Origin: Anaerolineae bacterium
GTDB lineage: Bacteria; Chloroflexota; Anaerolineae; B4-G1
Direction of reading: 5' to 3'
Assembly: GCA_030620125.1 (NCBI GenBank)
Contig: JAUXFI010000050.1
Coordinates: 1-10,695, forward strand
DNA length: 10,695 nt
Positions 1-7,030 of the stretch are shown piece after piece; the first letter of the stretch is position 1, and the number at the start of each line of letters is the position of its first letter. The position numbers and the translations under genes are program-made. The notes beneath the pieces are model-generated. The model saw nothing but the letters and a program-made list of their open reading frames with translations. It was not told where the DNA came from and made no database searches.

Positions 1-372
1 ATCGTCAGGGACCGCGATCTGGCGTGAGCCGCCGCCAGCCCCTCGCACACGTCGGCCGCGATGCGCACCGCTGTCTCCACAGGCAAAGGGCCGTGCCTCT
101 CCATCAGCGCGCAGGCTGCCGCCCGCCAGGTACTCAATCATCAGGTAGACGTTGGATTCCACAACTTTGAGCGCGTGGACAGTGACGATGTGGGGGTGGT
201 TGAGGCCACCGGCGGCGCGGGCCTCTTGCAGAAAACGCTTAAAGGCCACCTCGTCGGTCTGGGCGGTGAAGGTAAGTTCCTTGATGGCGATAGGGCGATC
301 GAGGAATGTGTCGTGGGCCAGGTAGTGGGCCAGGTAGACGGTGCCGAACTCGCTGCGTTGGAAACTCAAAAG
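1..372 (-). pseudogene. Remnant of a Ser/Thr protein kinase (N-terminal lobe), broken
   Basis: The minus strand reads a Hanks-type kinase N-lobe. It has a glycine-loop end (EFGTVYLA), the VAIK-type lysine segment (LDRPIAIKEL), a helix-C segment (FLQEARAAGGLNHPHIV) and a hinge-like MIEYLAGGSL. The only in-frame start is a TTG at 369, just after a stop and without a Shine-Dalgarno. The first glycines of GxGxxG are missing (QRSEFG). A perfect 12-bp tandem duplication at 313-336 makes YLAHYLAH. Near 105-112 the frame breaks: upstream reads GGSLR, while LMERHGPLPVETAVRIAADV continues in another frame, as if two bases were lost. After LAAAHAR the expected HRD catalytic loop is not seen before the window edge. 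I infer a decayed gene. Sequencing or assembly error at a contig edge could explain the last defects but not easily all of them. It lies 28 bp after the nrdJ stop. Confidence 0.7.
313..336. repeat. 12-bp perfect tandem duplication in the kinase remnant
   Basis: GTGGGCCAGGTA occurs twice in direct succession (313-324, 325-336). It doubles YLAH after the glycine-loop segment GTV, where kinases normally read VYLAHD once. Confidence 0.85.
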
Positions 373-400
373 TCACAACTGTCGTGCGCCGTCGCCGCGC

Positions 401-2875
401 TCAACACTCGCTGTACCCGCAAGCGTAACAACGGCGACACCCTTCCTCATTCACCAACGCCGCGTGGCCACACTCCGGGCACAGGTCGCCCGTGGGGAAG
501 AGCGAGAGCTGCTCGGCCCCTTGCGCCTCGCCTGGCGACTCGGCTATCCCCAGGTGCTCGCCCAACACCTGCGCCACGCCGTCGGGCAGACTGCGCACCC
601 GCTCGCGCCCAAAGCCCAGTGGCCGCCCGCCGCCGATGCCCTTTAGTTGTTTGACCACCTGCTTGAGCCGGCGCGTCGCCGAGAGCGGCGAAGGAATGCG
701 AAGAATGAGCGAGATCAGCCTCCCGATGGCCTCCGCCACCGCCGCCGTATCCGACCCCGCCTTGCCCACGTTCAGGAAGACCTCAAAAGGCTCGCCGTCG
801 CCGTTGGCGTTGATCGTGGTGTAAGCCGTCCCAAGCGGCGTAGCCAGACGATAAGTCTGGCCCTCCAACCGGTGCGGACGAGGCCGCACGGTCGTAGGTA
901 TCATCACCCCACGAGCCTGTTGCCTGGCCTTCCGTGTCGCCTCCGTTTCCAGCACCACCTTCTCCCGCGAGCCAGTCACGTAGACCGTGAGCCCCTTGCA
1001 GCCCAGTTTCCACGCCAGTTGAAAAGCCCGCGCTACGTCGTCAGGAGTGGCCGTGGCAGGAAAGTTGACCGTCTTTGAGATGCTCGCGTCCACAAACGCC
1101 TGTAGCGCCGCCTGCATACGCACGTGCTCCTCGGCGGTGATGTCACCGGCGACGAAGAAGACGTTACGCACCGCCGGAGGCACGTCCTCGACGGCCTGGC
1201 AACTCCCGGTCGCCATCACCTGCTGAACAACACGCTCACGGGCCGTTTCATCCAGCCCCGCCTCTCCCAGCGCCTGCAGGAAAAGCGGACTCACGTACCG
1301 GAGTTCCAGATCGTGGCCGTTGTCATTCACGTGACGCACGTAGGCCAGCGCAAAGACCGGCTCGCAGCCGTAGGCCTCGCAGCCGGAGACAGTGGCAATA
1401 GTTCCGGTCGGCGCCGCAGTGGTCTGGGCGGCGTTGCGGATACCTTGCTGTTTGATGGTCGCGACGACGGCGTCCCAATCCAAAAGCGGCCGGCCCCACT
1501 TCTCCAGCCGTGTGTAGGGGGTCAGTGGTTGCGGCGGCATCCAACTCAAGTTGTCGGGATCGTAGACACTGCCCTGGATGGCGGGGAACGGCCCGCGCTC
1601 TCGCGCCAACTCGATGCTGGCACGCATCGCGTGGTAGCGGATGAATTCCATCACCTGGGCCGCCAACTCCTGGGCCTCCTCGCCGCCGTAGCGCACCCGC
1701 AGGCGATACATCAGGTCGCCCAGCCCCATGATACCCAGCCCGATACGGCGGGTACGATAGGCCGCCTCCTTGAGTTGCGGCACGGCGGGGACGTAAGCAT
1801 TGGCACTGGTCACGTTGTCCAGGAAGCGCGTCGCCAACTCGACCGTCTCCCGCAACTTTTCCCAATCCAGCGCCGGGTGACCGTTATTCCCATGACTCAC
1901 GTGCTGCGCCAGGTTGACTGAGCCCAGGCAACAGTTCTCGTAGGGGAGCAGGAATTGCTCTCCACAAGGATTACTCGCCTCGTACTCCCCCAGGTGCGGG
2001 CAGGGATTATCCCGGTTGGCCGTGTCCAGGAAGAGCATCCCCGGCTCCCCATTGCGGTGCGCCCCGGCGACGATCTCGTCGAGGATCTCTCGCGCCCGCA
2101 CAGTCTTCCACACCTCCCCCTCTTTTCCCCCCAATGGGGGGGATGAAGGGGGAGACTGGGGACTGACCAGGTCAATTGTGCCGTCCTCCTCCACTGCTCG
2201 CATAAAGGTATCGGTCACGCCGACGGAGACGTTAAAGTTCGTGATGGCGTTCTCGCTGCTCTTGCAGCGGATGAACTCGCGGATGTCGGGGTGGTCCACC
2301 CGCAGCACGGCCATGTTTGCGCCACGCCTGGAGCCGCCTTGCGCGACCTCTCCGAACGCCTGATCGTAGACCCGCAGGAAGCCCACCGGGCCTGTGGCCT
2401 GTCCTCCGCTGGAACGAACCAACGCCCCCTTGGGCCGCAGCCGCGAGAAAGAGAACCCATTTCCACCGCCCGTCTGCTGGATCAACGCTGCATTGCGCAG
2501 AGTCTGAAAGATGCCGTCGTCCCGCCGCCCCATGTCGTCGGAGATGGGCAACACAAAACAGGCCGCAAGTTGCCCCAGCGGAGTGCCTGCCCCCGTAAAA
2601 GTCGGCGAATTGGGCAAAAAACGCAGGCTGGTCAAAAGGTCATAAAAGGCCGCCTCTGCCGTCGCCACATCACCGCCCCACTCTTCTTCAGCCGCAGCGA
2701 CGTGAGAGGCCACGCGACGGAACATTTGCTCGACCGTCTCCGCTGGCTGACCGTCAGCCCCTTTGCGCAAGTAGCGGCGCTTTAGGACGGCAAGCGCATT
2801 TTCGGTCAATCTGACATCCAGTCCTGCCCGCCGCTTTGACAGCGGCGCTACAGTTGACTGGGCCACACCCAACAT
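401..2875 (-). CDS. nrdJ: Adenosylcobalamin-dependent (class II) ribonucleoside-diphosphate reductase
   Basis: Reduces ribonucleotides to deoxyribonucleotides in the cytoplasm, using a thiyl radical generated with coenzyme B12 and no oxygen. I prefer the ATG at 2875 (824 aa), because GGAGG at 2881-2885 sits 5 nt before it; an ATG at 2887 would add four residues with no spacing to a Shine-Dalgarno. The active site is NPCGE with Asn302, thiyl Cys304 and Glu306. The redox pair is probably Cys106 (LAACF) and Cys315 (ENCC). [12 protein letters not shown] lies near residue 136 and the phosphate-binding APTGT near 488. The C terminus carries a CPEC...[12 protein letters not shown] cysteine cluster (799-824), typical of this family's redox/zinc tail. 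There is no N-terminal ATP cone. Two in-frame repeat insertions are visible, near residues 11-18 and 238-256. The gene follows nrdR by 39 bp and is probably co-transcribed from the NrdR-boxed promoter. Confidence 0.95.
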   Translation of the reverse strand: MLGVAQSTVAPLSKRRAGLDVRLTENALAVLKRRYLRKGADGQPAETVEQMFRRVASHVAAAEEEWGGDVATAEAAFYDLLTSLRFLPNSPTFTGAGTPLGQLAACFVLPISDDMGRRDDGIFQTLRNAALIQQTGGGNGFSFSRLRPKGALVRSSGGQATGPVGFLRVYDQAFGEVAQGGSRRGANMAVLRVDHPDIREFIRCKSSENAITNFNVSVGVTDTFMRAVEEDGTIDLVSPQSPPSSPPLGGKEGEVWKTVRAREILDEIVAGAHRNGEPGMLFLDTANRDNPCPHLGEYEASNPCGEQFLLPYENCCLGSVNLAQHVSHGNNGHPALDWEKLRETVELATRFLDNVTSANAYVPAVPQLKEAAYRTRRIGLGIMGLGDLMYRLRVRYGGEEAQELAAQVMEFIRYHAMRASIELARERGPFPAIQGSVYDPDNLSWMPPQPLTPYTRLEKWGRPLLDWDAVVATIKQQGIRNAAQTTAAPTGTIATVSGCEAYGCEPVFALAYVRHVNDNGHDLELRYVSPLFLQALGEAGLDETARERVVQQVMATGSCQAVEDVPPAVRNVFFVAGDITAEEHVRMQAALQAFVDASISKTVNFPATATPDDVARAFQLAWKLGCKGLTVYVTGSREKVVLETEATRKARQQARGVMIPTTVRPRPHRLEGQTYRLATPLGTAYTTINANGDGEPFEVFLNVGKAGSDTAAVAEAIGRLISLILRIPSPLSATRRLKQVVKQLKGIGGGRPLGFGRERVRSLPDGVAQVLGEHLGIAESPGEAQGAEQLSLFPTGDLCPECGHAALVNEEGCRRCYACGYSEC
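2114..2154. repeat. Palindromic repeat in frame within nrdJ
   Basis: A 41-bp near-palindrome of C-runs and G-runs around a central CAATGG. Its reverse complement aligns along its whole length with the repeat in ftsQ at 6508-6550. In nrdJ it is read as [15 protein letters not shown] between TIDLV and [10 protein letters not shown], with no stop codon or frameshift. Confidence 0.75.
2829..2847. repeat. Hairpin insert in the nrdJ N-terminal region
   Basis: CGCCGCT-TTGAC-AGCGGCG is a perfect 7-bp stem with a 5-nt loop. It encodes PLSKRRA in the variable N-terminal extension, ahead of [14 protein letters not shown] where the family similarity starts. It is of a different type from the C-run/G-run element. 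Confidence 0.6.
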
Positions 2876-2914
2876 CGTTACCTCCATCTCCCACCCTCAA
2901 AGATCGCGCCGACC

Positions 2915-3367
2915 CTATTCTCGTTCCCTCAACAAGCGATCAATCTCGGCCCGCACTGCCTCCAGGTCATCCAGCCCCAGATAGACAATGGCGTAGCGAA
3001 TGTAAGAGACCGGATCCAAAGCCTCGAGTTCCTTGATAGTCAGGTCTCCGATCACGCGACTGGAGACCTCCGTCTTGCCCATCTGACGAATGTGGTCCTC
3101 GACCCGGTCCACCAACCGCTCCAGGTCGCCTGCCGAGACGGGCCGCCGGGCGCAGGCTGTACGCAGACCGGAGAGCAACTTTTCGCGGTCGAACTCATCC
3201 CGCCGGTCATCCCGCTTGACCACCAACGGCGTCGTGAGAATAGCTCGCTCCACCGTGCTGAAGCGCCGTTCACATTCCTTGCACTCGCGACGGCGGCGCA
3301 CACCTCGCGCGCTGCGAGTCGTATCAATCACCCGCGTGCGAGCACTGCCACAATAGGGACAATTCAT
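2915..3367 (-). CDS. nrdR: Transcriptional repressor NrdR
   Basis: Represses ribonucleotide reductase genes by binding paired NrdR boxes in response to ATP/dATP. The 150-aa product begins MNCPYCG and has the usual length of the family. The N-terminal zinc ribbon uses Cys3, Cys6, Cys29 and Cys32 (CPYC...CKEC), followed by basic residues and FSTVE. The ATP-cone domain spans about residues 46-136, starting LVVKRD and including DREKLLSGL and SYIRYAIVYLGL. GGAGG at 3376-3380 lies 8 nt before the ATG at 3367, which decides the start; a TTG 15 bases upstream overlaps that Shine-Dalgarno and is rejected. It is the first gene of the nrdR-nrdJ operon, and the boxes in its own leader imply autoregulation. 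Confidence 0.95.
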   Translation of the reverse strand: MNCPYCGSARTRVIDTTRSARGVRRRRECKECERRFSTVERAILTTPLVVKRDDRRDEFDREKLLSGLRTACARRPVSAGDLERLVDRVEDHIRQMGKTEVSSRVIGDLTIKELEALDPVSYIRYAIVYLGLDDLEAVRAEIDRLLRERE

Positions 3368-3404
3368 CGCCTTGGCCTCCAAAATTCAGTAGGGGTCGCA
3401 ACAC

Positions 3405-3420
3405 ACCCCAGATATGGGGG
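3405..3420 (-). promoter_or_regulatory. NrdR-box-like operator, proximal copy
   Basis: The palindrome ACCCCAGATATGGGGG lies in the nrdR leader. It matches its partner at 3436-3451 in 14 of 16 positions. The starts are 31 bp apart, about three helical turns, which is the arrangement known for NrdR box pairs. The outer bases are C/G-rich compared with the commonly cited consensus acaCwAtATaTwGtgt, so the assignment rests on spacing, palindromy and position upstream of nrdR. Confidence 0.75.
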
Positions 3421-3435
3421 TTGAGGAAAACAAAA

Positions 3436-3451
3436 ACCCCACATCTGGGGG
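3436..3451 (-). promoter_or_regulatory. NrdR-box-like operator, distal copy
   Basis: The palindrome ACCCCACATCTGGGGG is the partner of the box at 3405-3420. It starts about 15 bp downstream of the -10 element, i.e. just after the predicted transcription start, where a bound repressor would block initiation or promoter escape. Confidence 0.75.
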
Positions 3452-3465
3452 AATAGTATGTGTAG

Positions 3466-3494
3466 ATTATACCACACACTCGCGCAGCATACAA
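3466..3494 (-). promoter_or_regulatory. Sigma70-type promoter of nrdR-nrdJ
   Basis: On the minus strand a perfect TATAAT (3471-3466) is preceded by TGG, an extended -10. A TTGTAT -35 (3494-3489) lies 17 bp upstream. Initiation would fall near 3459, giving a leader of about 90 nt that contains both NrdR-box-like palindromes. This is the best promoter match in the window. Confidence 0.75.
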
Positions 3495-3849
3495 ATGATT
3501 CCACGCCGCGTCACCTTAAAATTTCCGCTGAAGGATAGAGTTCAAGAAATTCAAGATTCGAAGGATGGATAGCTACAACGAGTGGACGTCTCAACAGACC
3601 GGACATAGAGTATCCAGTCTATGGAGCAGCGCCCCGCCAGCGGGACTGAGAGAGCGCTGCTCCATGGCGCGGCAACTTTCGCCGCGCAATCACTGGCAGC
3701 AGGAGGAGCAATCAGCACTCTGCCACGTATAACGCCGTGAGCAAGCAGTCGAGACCCCCAGTCGAACCGCAGGCAACACTACTCCCCTGTGAGGGAGGAC
3801 CAGCACAGGACTACCCCTGCGCAGTCAGGCTATGATAGGCTAACGCGCA
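3472..3849. other. 378-bp non-coding, highly structured region between ftsZ and nrdR
   Basis: No convincing gene lies here. The right part (about 3600-3845) is rich in exact stems: a perfect 12-bp stem (3621-3632 with 3654-3665), a 7-bp stem (3667-3673 with 3681-3687, loop AACTTTC), a 6-bp stem (3694-3699 with 3720-3725) and CTCCC/GGGAG (3782-3786 with 3793-3797). The left part has a 9-bp-period direct repeat of TTCAAGA (3541-3556). I do not recognise RNase P RNA, tmRNA, SRP RNA or a riboswitch on either strand. No stem is followed by a T-run in the direction of ftsZ, so no clear intrinsic terminator for ftsZ is seen. It could be an unassigned small RNA, a 3' UTR structure or a repeat element. 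Confidence 0.5.
3621..3665. repeat. Perfect 12-bp inverted repeat (large hairpin)
   Basis: ATGGAGCAGCGC (3621-3632) is exactly complementary to GCGCTGCTCCAT (3654-3665). The 21-nt loop itself contains CCCG-CCAG-CGGG, so a nearly continuous helix with a one-sided 9-nt bulge is possible. It could be the core of a small RNA or a mobile palindromic repeat. Confidence 0.8.
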
Positions 3850-4914
3850 CTAACTGCGACGGCGCAGAAAAGCCGGAATGTCCAGGTCATCCTTGTCAAA
3901 GACCGGCATCGGGAACTCTACCGCTTCGCTGAACACCGTGCGTGCCGCGCGTGGGCGCGGCTCTGCGCTGTCAAAGCCGGTGGCGATGACGGTGATACGA
4001 ATCTCGTCGTTCATATTCTCGTCAATGACAGCCCCAAAGATGAGATTCACGTTGGGGTGCGCGGTCTGCTTGATGATCGAAGCAGCCTCGTTGACCTCAA
4101 ACAGGCTCAAGTCTGGTCCGCCGGTGATGTTGAAGAGAATACCGCGAGCGCCGTCAATCGTAATGTCCAGGAGCCGGCTGGAGATGGCCTGCTGCGCCGC
4201 CTCGACGGCCCGATTTTCACCGCTGGCGCTTCCAACGGCCATCAGCGCCGCGCCCCCCTCCGACATGATCGTTCGTACGTCGGCAAAGTCCAGGTTGATC
4301 ATACCAGGCACAGTGATCAACTCCGAGATGCCCTGGACGCCCTGGCGCAGCACGTCGTCGGCCATAGAGAACGCGGCCTGCAGGCTGACCCGCTTATCGG
4401 TGATCTCCAACAACCGGTCGTTGGGTATCACGATCAGCGTATCCACCGACTCCTTGAGTTGCTCGATCCCTGCCCGCGCCGTCTCCCCCCGCACCGCCCC
4501 CTCCCAACCAAATGGACGGGTGACGACGCCGATGGTCAACGCCTCCATCTCCCTGGCGATGCGAGCGACGACCGGCGCGGCTCCAGTGCCAGTCCCGCCG
4601 CCCATACCGGCGGTGACGAACACCATATCGGAGCCCTGCAGAACATCGTACAACTCGTCGGCTGACTCCTCTGCCGCCTTGTGACCCGCCTCTGGGTCTC
4701 CGCCCACGCCCAACCCGCGCGTCAGCTTGTCGCCGATGCGCACCCGCTTGGATGCGTTGGAGAGCATGAGCGCCTGGGCGTCGGTGTTGATCGCGATGAA
4801 ATCAACACTGCTCAACCCTTCGGCGATCATACGATTGACGGCGTTACTACCCCCGCCCCCCACGCCGACAACCCGGATCTGTGCAAAACTTTCTGTCTGG
4901 AATGGTGTGTTCAT
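3850..4914 (-). CDS. ftsZ: Cell division protein FtsZ
   Basis: Tubulin-like GTPase that polymerises at midcell into the Z ring and recruits the divisome. The start is the ATG at 4914 (354 aa), with AGGAGG at 4926-4921, 6 nt upstream; a longer in-frame reading adds 23 non-conserved residues that overlap the ftsA end. The N-terminal nucleotide-binding segment is [15 protein letters not shown] (16-29). The tubulin signature GGGTGTG is at 105-111 and the T7 synergy loop NLDFADV at 207-213, carrying the catalytic aspartates. The C-terminal conserved peptide [12 protein letters not shown] (342-353), which binds FtsA, is intact. The intervening linker is only about 28 residues, which is short. It lies 34 bp downstream of ftsA and is the last gene of the mur-fts run. 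Confidence 0.97.
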   Translation of the reverse strand: MNTPFQTESFAQIRVVGVGGGGSNAVNRMIAEGLSSVDFIAINTDAQALMLSNASKRVRIGDKLTRGLGVGGDPEAGHKAAEESADELYDVLQGSDMVFVTAGMGGGTGTGAAPVVARIAREMEALTIGVVTRPFGWEGAVRGETARAGIEQLKESVDTLIVIPNDRLLEITDKRVSLQAAFSMADDVLRQGVQGISELITVPGMINLDFADVRTIMSEGGAALMAVGSASGENRAVEAAQQAISSRLLDITIDGARGILFNITGGPDLSLFEVNEAASIIKQTAHPNVNLIFGAVIDENMNDEIRITVIATGFDSAEPRPRAARTVFSEAVEFPMPVFDKDDLDIPAFLRRRS

Positions 4915-4948
4915 ACTGCTCCTCCTACTTGTGATGTGTAACACTCGA

Positions 4949-6169
4949 TTAGCCGGGCAAAAAGACCCGGAGCCAATTGACAAAGCGCTTTCCCACGCCT
5001 GGGCCAGGTCTGCTCAACCTGGGTCGTGTATCCACTGTCATCCCCCAGCCCATCAACCCCGCACCCACGGCGTGGGCTGGATTGGAGATCTTGTCCACGA
5101 GACCACGAAGCTCCTGGGGCACTCCCACCCGCACCGGTAGACTAAAGATGTCCCGCGCCAATTCCTGGAGACCGGATAACTGCGCTGTTCCGCCGCACAA
5201 CACGACCCCGGCCGGCAACAGCCCGTCGTACCCTGAGCGCTTGATCTGCTGCTGCACTATCGAAAGAATCTCCTCCGCCCGCGCCTCGATGATCTCTGCC
5301 AACTTCCAACGTGGCACTACCAGGGGCGTGCCCCCGCCAAAGGCCGACACAGTGAACCGCTCATCGGGTAACACGTGCGAAGCGATGGCCTGACCGTGCT
5401 GCACCTTGATCCGTTCCGCAGCGTCCGGCGGCAATCGCAGCCCAATCGCGATGTCGCCCGTGATGTACTCGCCCCCTATCCCCAGCGTGACCGTGTGCCA
5501 CACGGTGCCCTCAATAAAGATCGCAATGTCGGTGGTGCCAGCGCCGACGTCGGCCAGAACGACCCCCATCTCGCGCTCGGTGTCGGTCAGTACCGCGTCG
5601 CCGGCGGCTATACTCGCCAGGACCAACTCATCCACCTCCACCCCGGCCCCTTCCACGCACTTTATCAGGTTCTGGATCGAGGGGCTGGAACCGGTGACGA
5701 TGTGGGCCTCTACCTCCAACCGGAAACCGTGCATACCTACCGCGTCGCGCACGCCGTCCTGTCCATCCACCACGTAGCCACGGGGGATCACGTGCACGAC
5801 CTCCTGGTTGTGAGGCACAGCGATGGCGTGCGCGGCGTCCAGCACCCGGTCTACGTCCTCCACCGTGATACCATCCTCACGGCGGGAGATGCCGACCACC
5901 CCACGGCTGTTGAGGGACGAGATATGCGTGCCGCTGAGACTCACATAGGCCCGCTCGATCTTGTACCCTGACGTACGCTCTGCCTGCTCGACCGAGGTCA
6001 CAATAGCCGTCGTGGCCTCCGCCACGTTGACCACCACCCCTTTGCGCACGCCCCGCGAGGGTGCCTGGCCCACGCCGATCACGCAGACGTCCCCTGTTTC
6101 GTCCACCTCGCCCACCAGGGTGCACACCTTGCTGCTGCCCACGTCAATGCCTACAATTGTACGTTCCAT
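4949..6169 (-). CDS. ftsA: Cell division protein FtsA
   Basis: Actin-like ATPase that tethers FtsZ filaments to the membrane and signals to later divisome proteins. The 406-aa product is of normal length. The phosphate-1 segment is [17 protein letters not shown] (5-21). The FtsA-specific 1C subdomain lies roughly at 84-162 and includes [11 protein letters not shown]. The phosphate-2 segment is [15 protein letters not shown] (204-218), the adenosine-site segment is [13 protein letters not shown] (322-334), and [10 protein letters not shown] (363-372) is conserved. The tail [13 protein letters not shown] (394-406) is an amphipathic membrane-targeting helix. ftsA starts 18 bp after the ftsQ stop, with only a weak AGGA about 8 nt before the ATG. 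Its neighbours ftsQ and ftsZ support the call. Confidence 0.96.
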   Translation of the reverse strand: MERTIVGIDVGSSKVCTLVGEVDETGDVCVIGVGQAPSRGVRKGVVVNVAEATTAIVTSVEQAERTSGYKIERAYVSLSGTHISSLNSRGVVGISRREDGITVEDVDRVLDAAHAIAVPHNQEVVHVIPRGYVVDGQDGVRDAVGMHGFRLEVEAHIVTGSSPSIQNLIKCVEGAGVEVDELVLASIAAGDAVLTDTEREMGVVLADVGAGTTDIAIFIEGTVWHTVTLGIGGEYITGDIAIGLRLPPDAAERIKVQHGQAIASHVLPDERFTVSAFGGGTPLVVPRWKLAEIIEARAEEILSIVQQQIKRSGYDGLLPAGVVLCGGTAQLSGLQELARDIFSLPVRVGVPQELRGLVDKISNPAHAVGAGLMGWGMTVDTRPRLSRPGPGVGKRFVNWLRVFLPG

Positions 6170-6187
6170 TCTCCAAATCCTAGATCT

Positions 6188-7030
6188 TTACCAGTCGTTC
6201 GTCAGCGAATAATAGGGCGCGTCTGGGAAGCGCACGTCCACATATCGAGGCGTCAAACCCCGCGCTTCCAGGTCAGCCGCCAGCAACTCTAGCACCCGCA
6301 ACCTCTCGTCCATCCCCGGCCCCTGCCCGACGACTACGCGCCAACCCCGCTCGTCGGTGAACACCAACCCCGGGCCAGGCACGTAGTCGAGCAACGATGA
6401 CACGTTCACCTCAGCCGCCCATAACTCGTTCAGCGCGACACACACGCGCTCGTCCAACCGGCCATCCTCATCCCGTGGCAGCGGTCCCTGCACCATCCAG
6501 GCCTTCGTCCCCCCTTCATCCCCCTCAATGGGGGGCAAAGAGGGAGGGGCAGGGAAAATCACACCGTCTACGTCAACCCACCACAAATGCCCGCCCTCGT
6601 CCCACACCATCCTCGGTTGCCGCTCCACCACGGTGATGACACACTCTCCAGAAACACCACAGGCCACCTGCGCACTCTCGATAGTCGGCAACTCGGCCAG
6701 GATACGGGCCTCAATCTCGGCGGAACGCGCCCACAAGACGTGGAGCCTTTGCAGACCGCTGGCCTGAAAGACCTCGTGGGGCGACACCCGAGTCGCTCCT
6801 ACCACGTCAACGTCGTGAACATAAAAACGATCGTCGAGCCACAGCCATAACGCCCCAACTACCACCACAACCAGCAGCAACAGCACGCCACGCAGCAGCA
6901 GCAGCCGCGACCAACCCGACGATTTGAAAGACCGCTTCGCCCGCGCCCGGCCCAGAACCAGCGCACTCGCCGCCTCAAACCGTCGTTTCTTTTTCTTCTT
7001 CCGCCGCTGCCTCTTTTGTGATTTTGTCAT
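6188..7030 (-). CDS. ftsQ: Cell division protein FtsQ
   Basis: Single-pass membrane protein that links the cytoplasmic and periplasmic parts of the divisome. The 280-aa sequence begins with a very basic cytoplasmic tail (RQRRKKKKKRR, 7-17). One membrane segment follows at about 42-65 (LLLLRGVLLLLVVVVVGALW). A POTRA domain spans about 69-137 (FYVHDVDVVGATRVSPHEVF, then a VERQP end), and the FtsQ beta domain follows. Residues 161-177 (APPSLPPIEGDEGGTKA) come from a palindromic repeat inserted in frame, between WWVDVDGVIF and WMVQGPLP. The ATG overlaps the ddl stop as ATGA (7027-7030). I see no Shine-Dalgarno, so translation is probably coupled to ddl. Confidence 0.92.
   Translation of the reverse strand: MTKSQKRQRRKKKKKRRFEAASALVLGRARAKRSFKSSGWSRLLLLRGVLLLLVVVVVGALWLWLDDRFYVHDVDVVGATRVSPHEVFQASGLQRLHVLWARSAEIEARILAELPTIESAQVACGVSGECVITVVERQPRMVWDEGGHLWWVDVDGVIFPAPPSLPPIEGDEGGTKAWMVQGPLPRDEDGRLDERVCVALNELWAAEVNVSSLLDYVPGPGLVFTDERGWRVVVGQGPGMDERLRVLELLAADLEARGLTPRYVDVRFPDAPYYSLTNDW
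6508..6550. repeat. Palindromic repeat in frame within ftsQ
   Basis: Second copy of the element in nrdJ, in the opposite orientation. It shares the CCCCCTTCATCCCCC and TGGGGGG blocks. In ftsQ it is read as APPSLPPIEGDEGGTK and keeps the frame open. Confidence 0.75.

Noticed and set aside
61..654. Plus-strand open frame of 197 codons across the left edge
   Set aside because: It spans the end of nrdJ and the kinase remnant in antisense and has no recognisable domain; high GC gives many such frames here.
3368..3465. Possible cobalamin riboswitch for the B12-dependent reductase
   Set aside because: The leader from the predicted start site to nrdR is only about 90 nt, lacks the B12-box motif, and is occupied by the two operator palindromes.
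3621..3739. Plus-strand ORF of 39 codons (MEQRPASGTE...) in the ftsZ-nrdR gap
   Set aside because: Its start lies inside the 12-bp stem, I see no Shine-Dalgarno before it, and the hairpin structure explains the sequence better.
3782..3810. CTCCC/GGGAG and CCTGTG/CACAGG hairpins as the ftsZ terminator
   Set aside because: No run of T follows on the minus strand, so an intrinsic terminator cannot be supported.
4915..4983. A 23-residue N-terminal extension of FtsZ
   Set aside because: The extension is not FtsZ-like, overlaps the end of ftsA, and the strong AGGAGG is placed for the ATG at 4914.
6960..7030. Poly-lysine codon run at the ftsQ start as a programmed frameshift site
   Set aside because: The basic tail is usual before an FtsQ membrane segment, and the frame continues normally into the POTRA domain.
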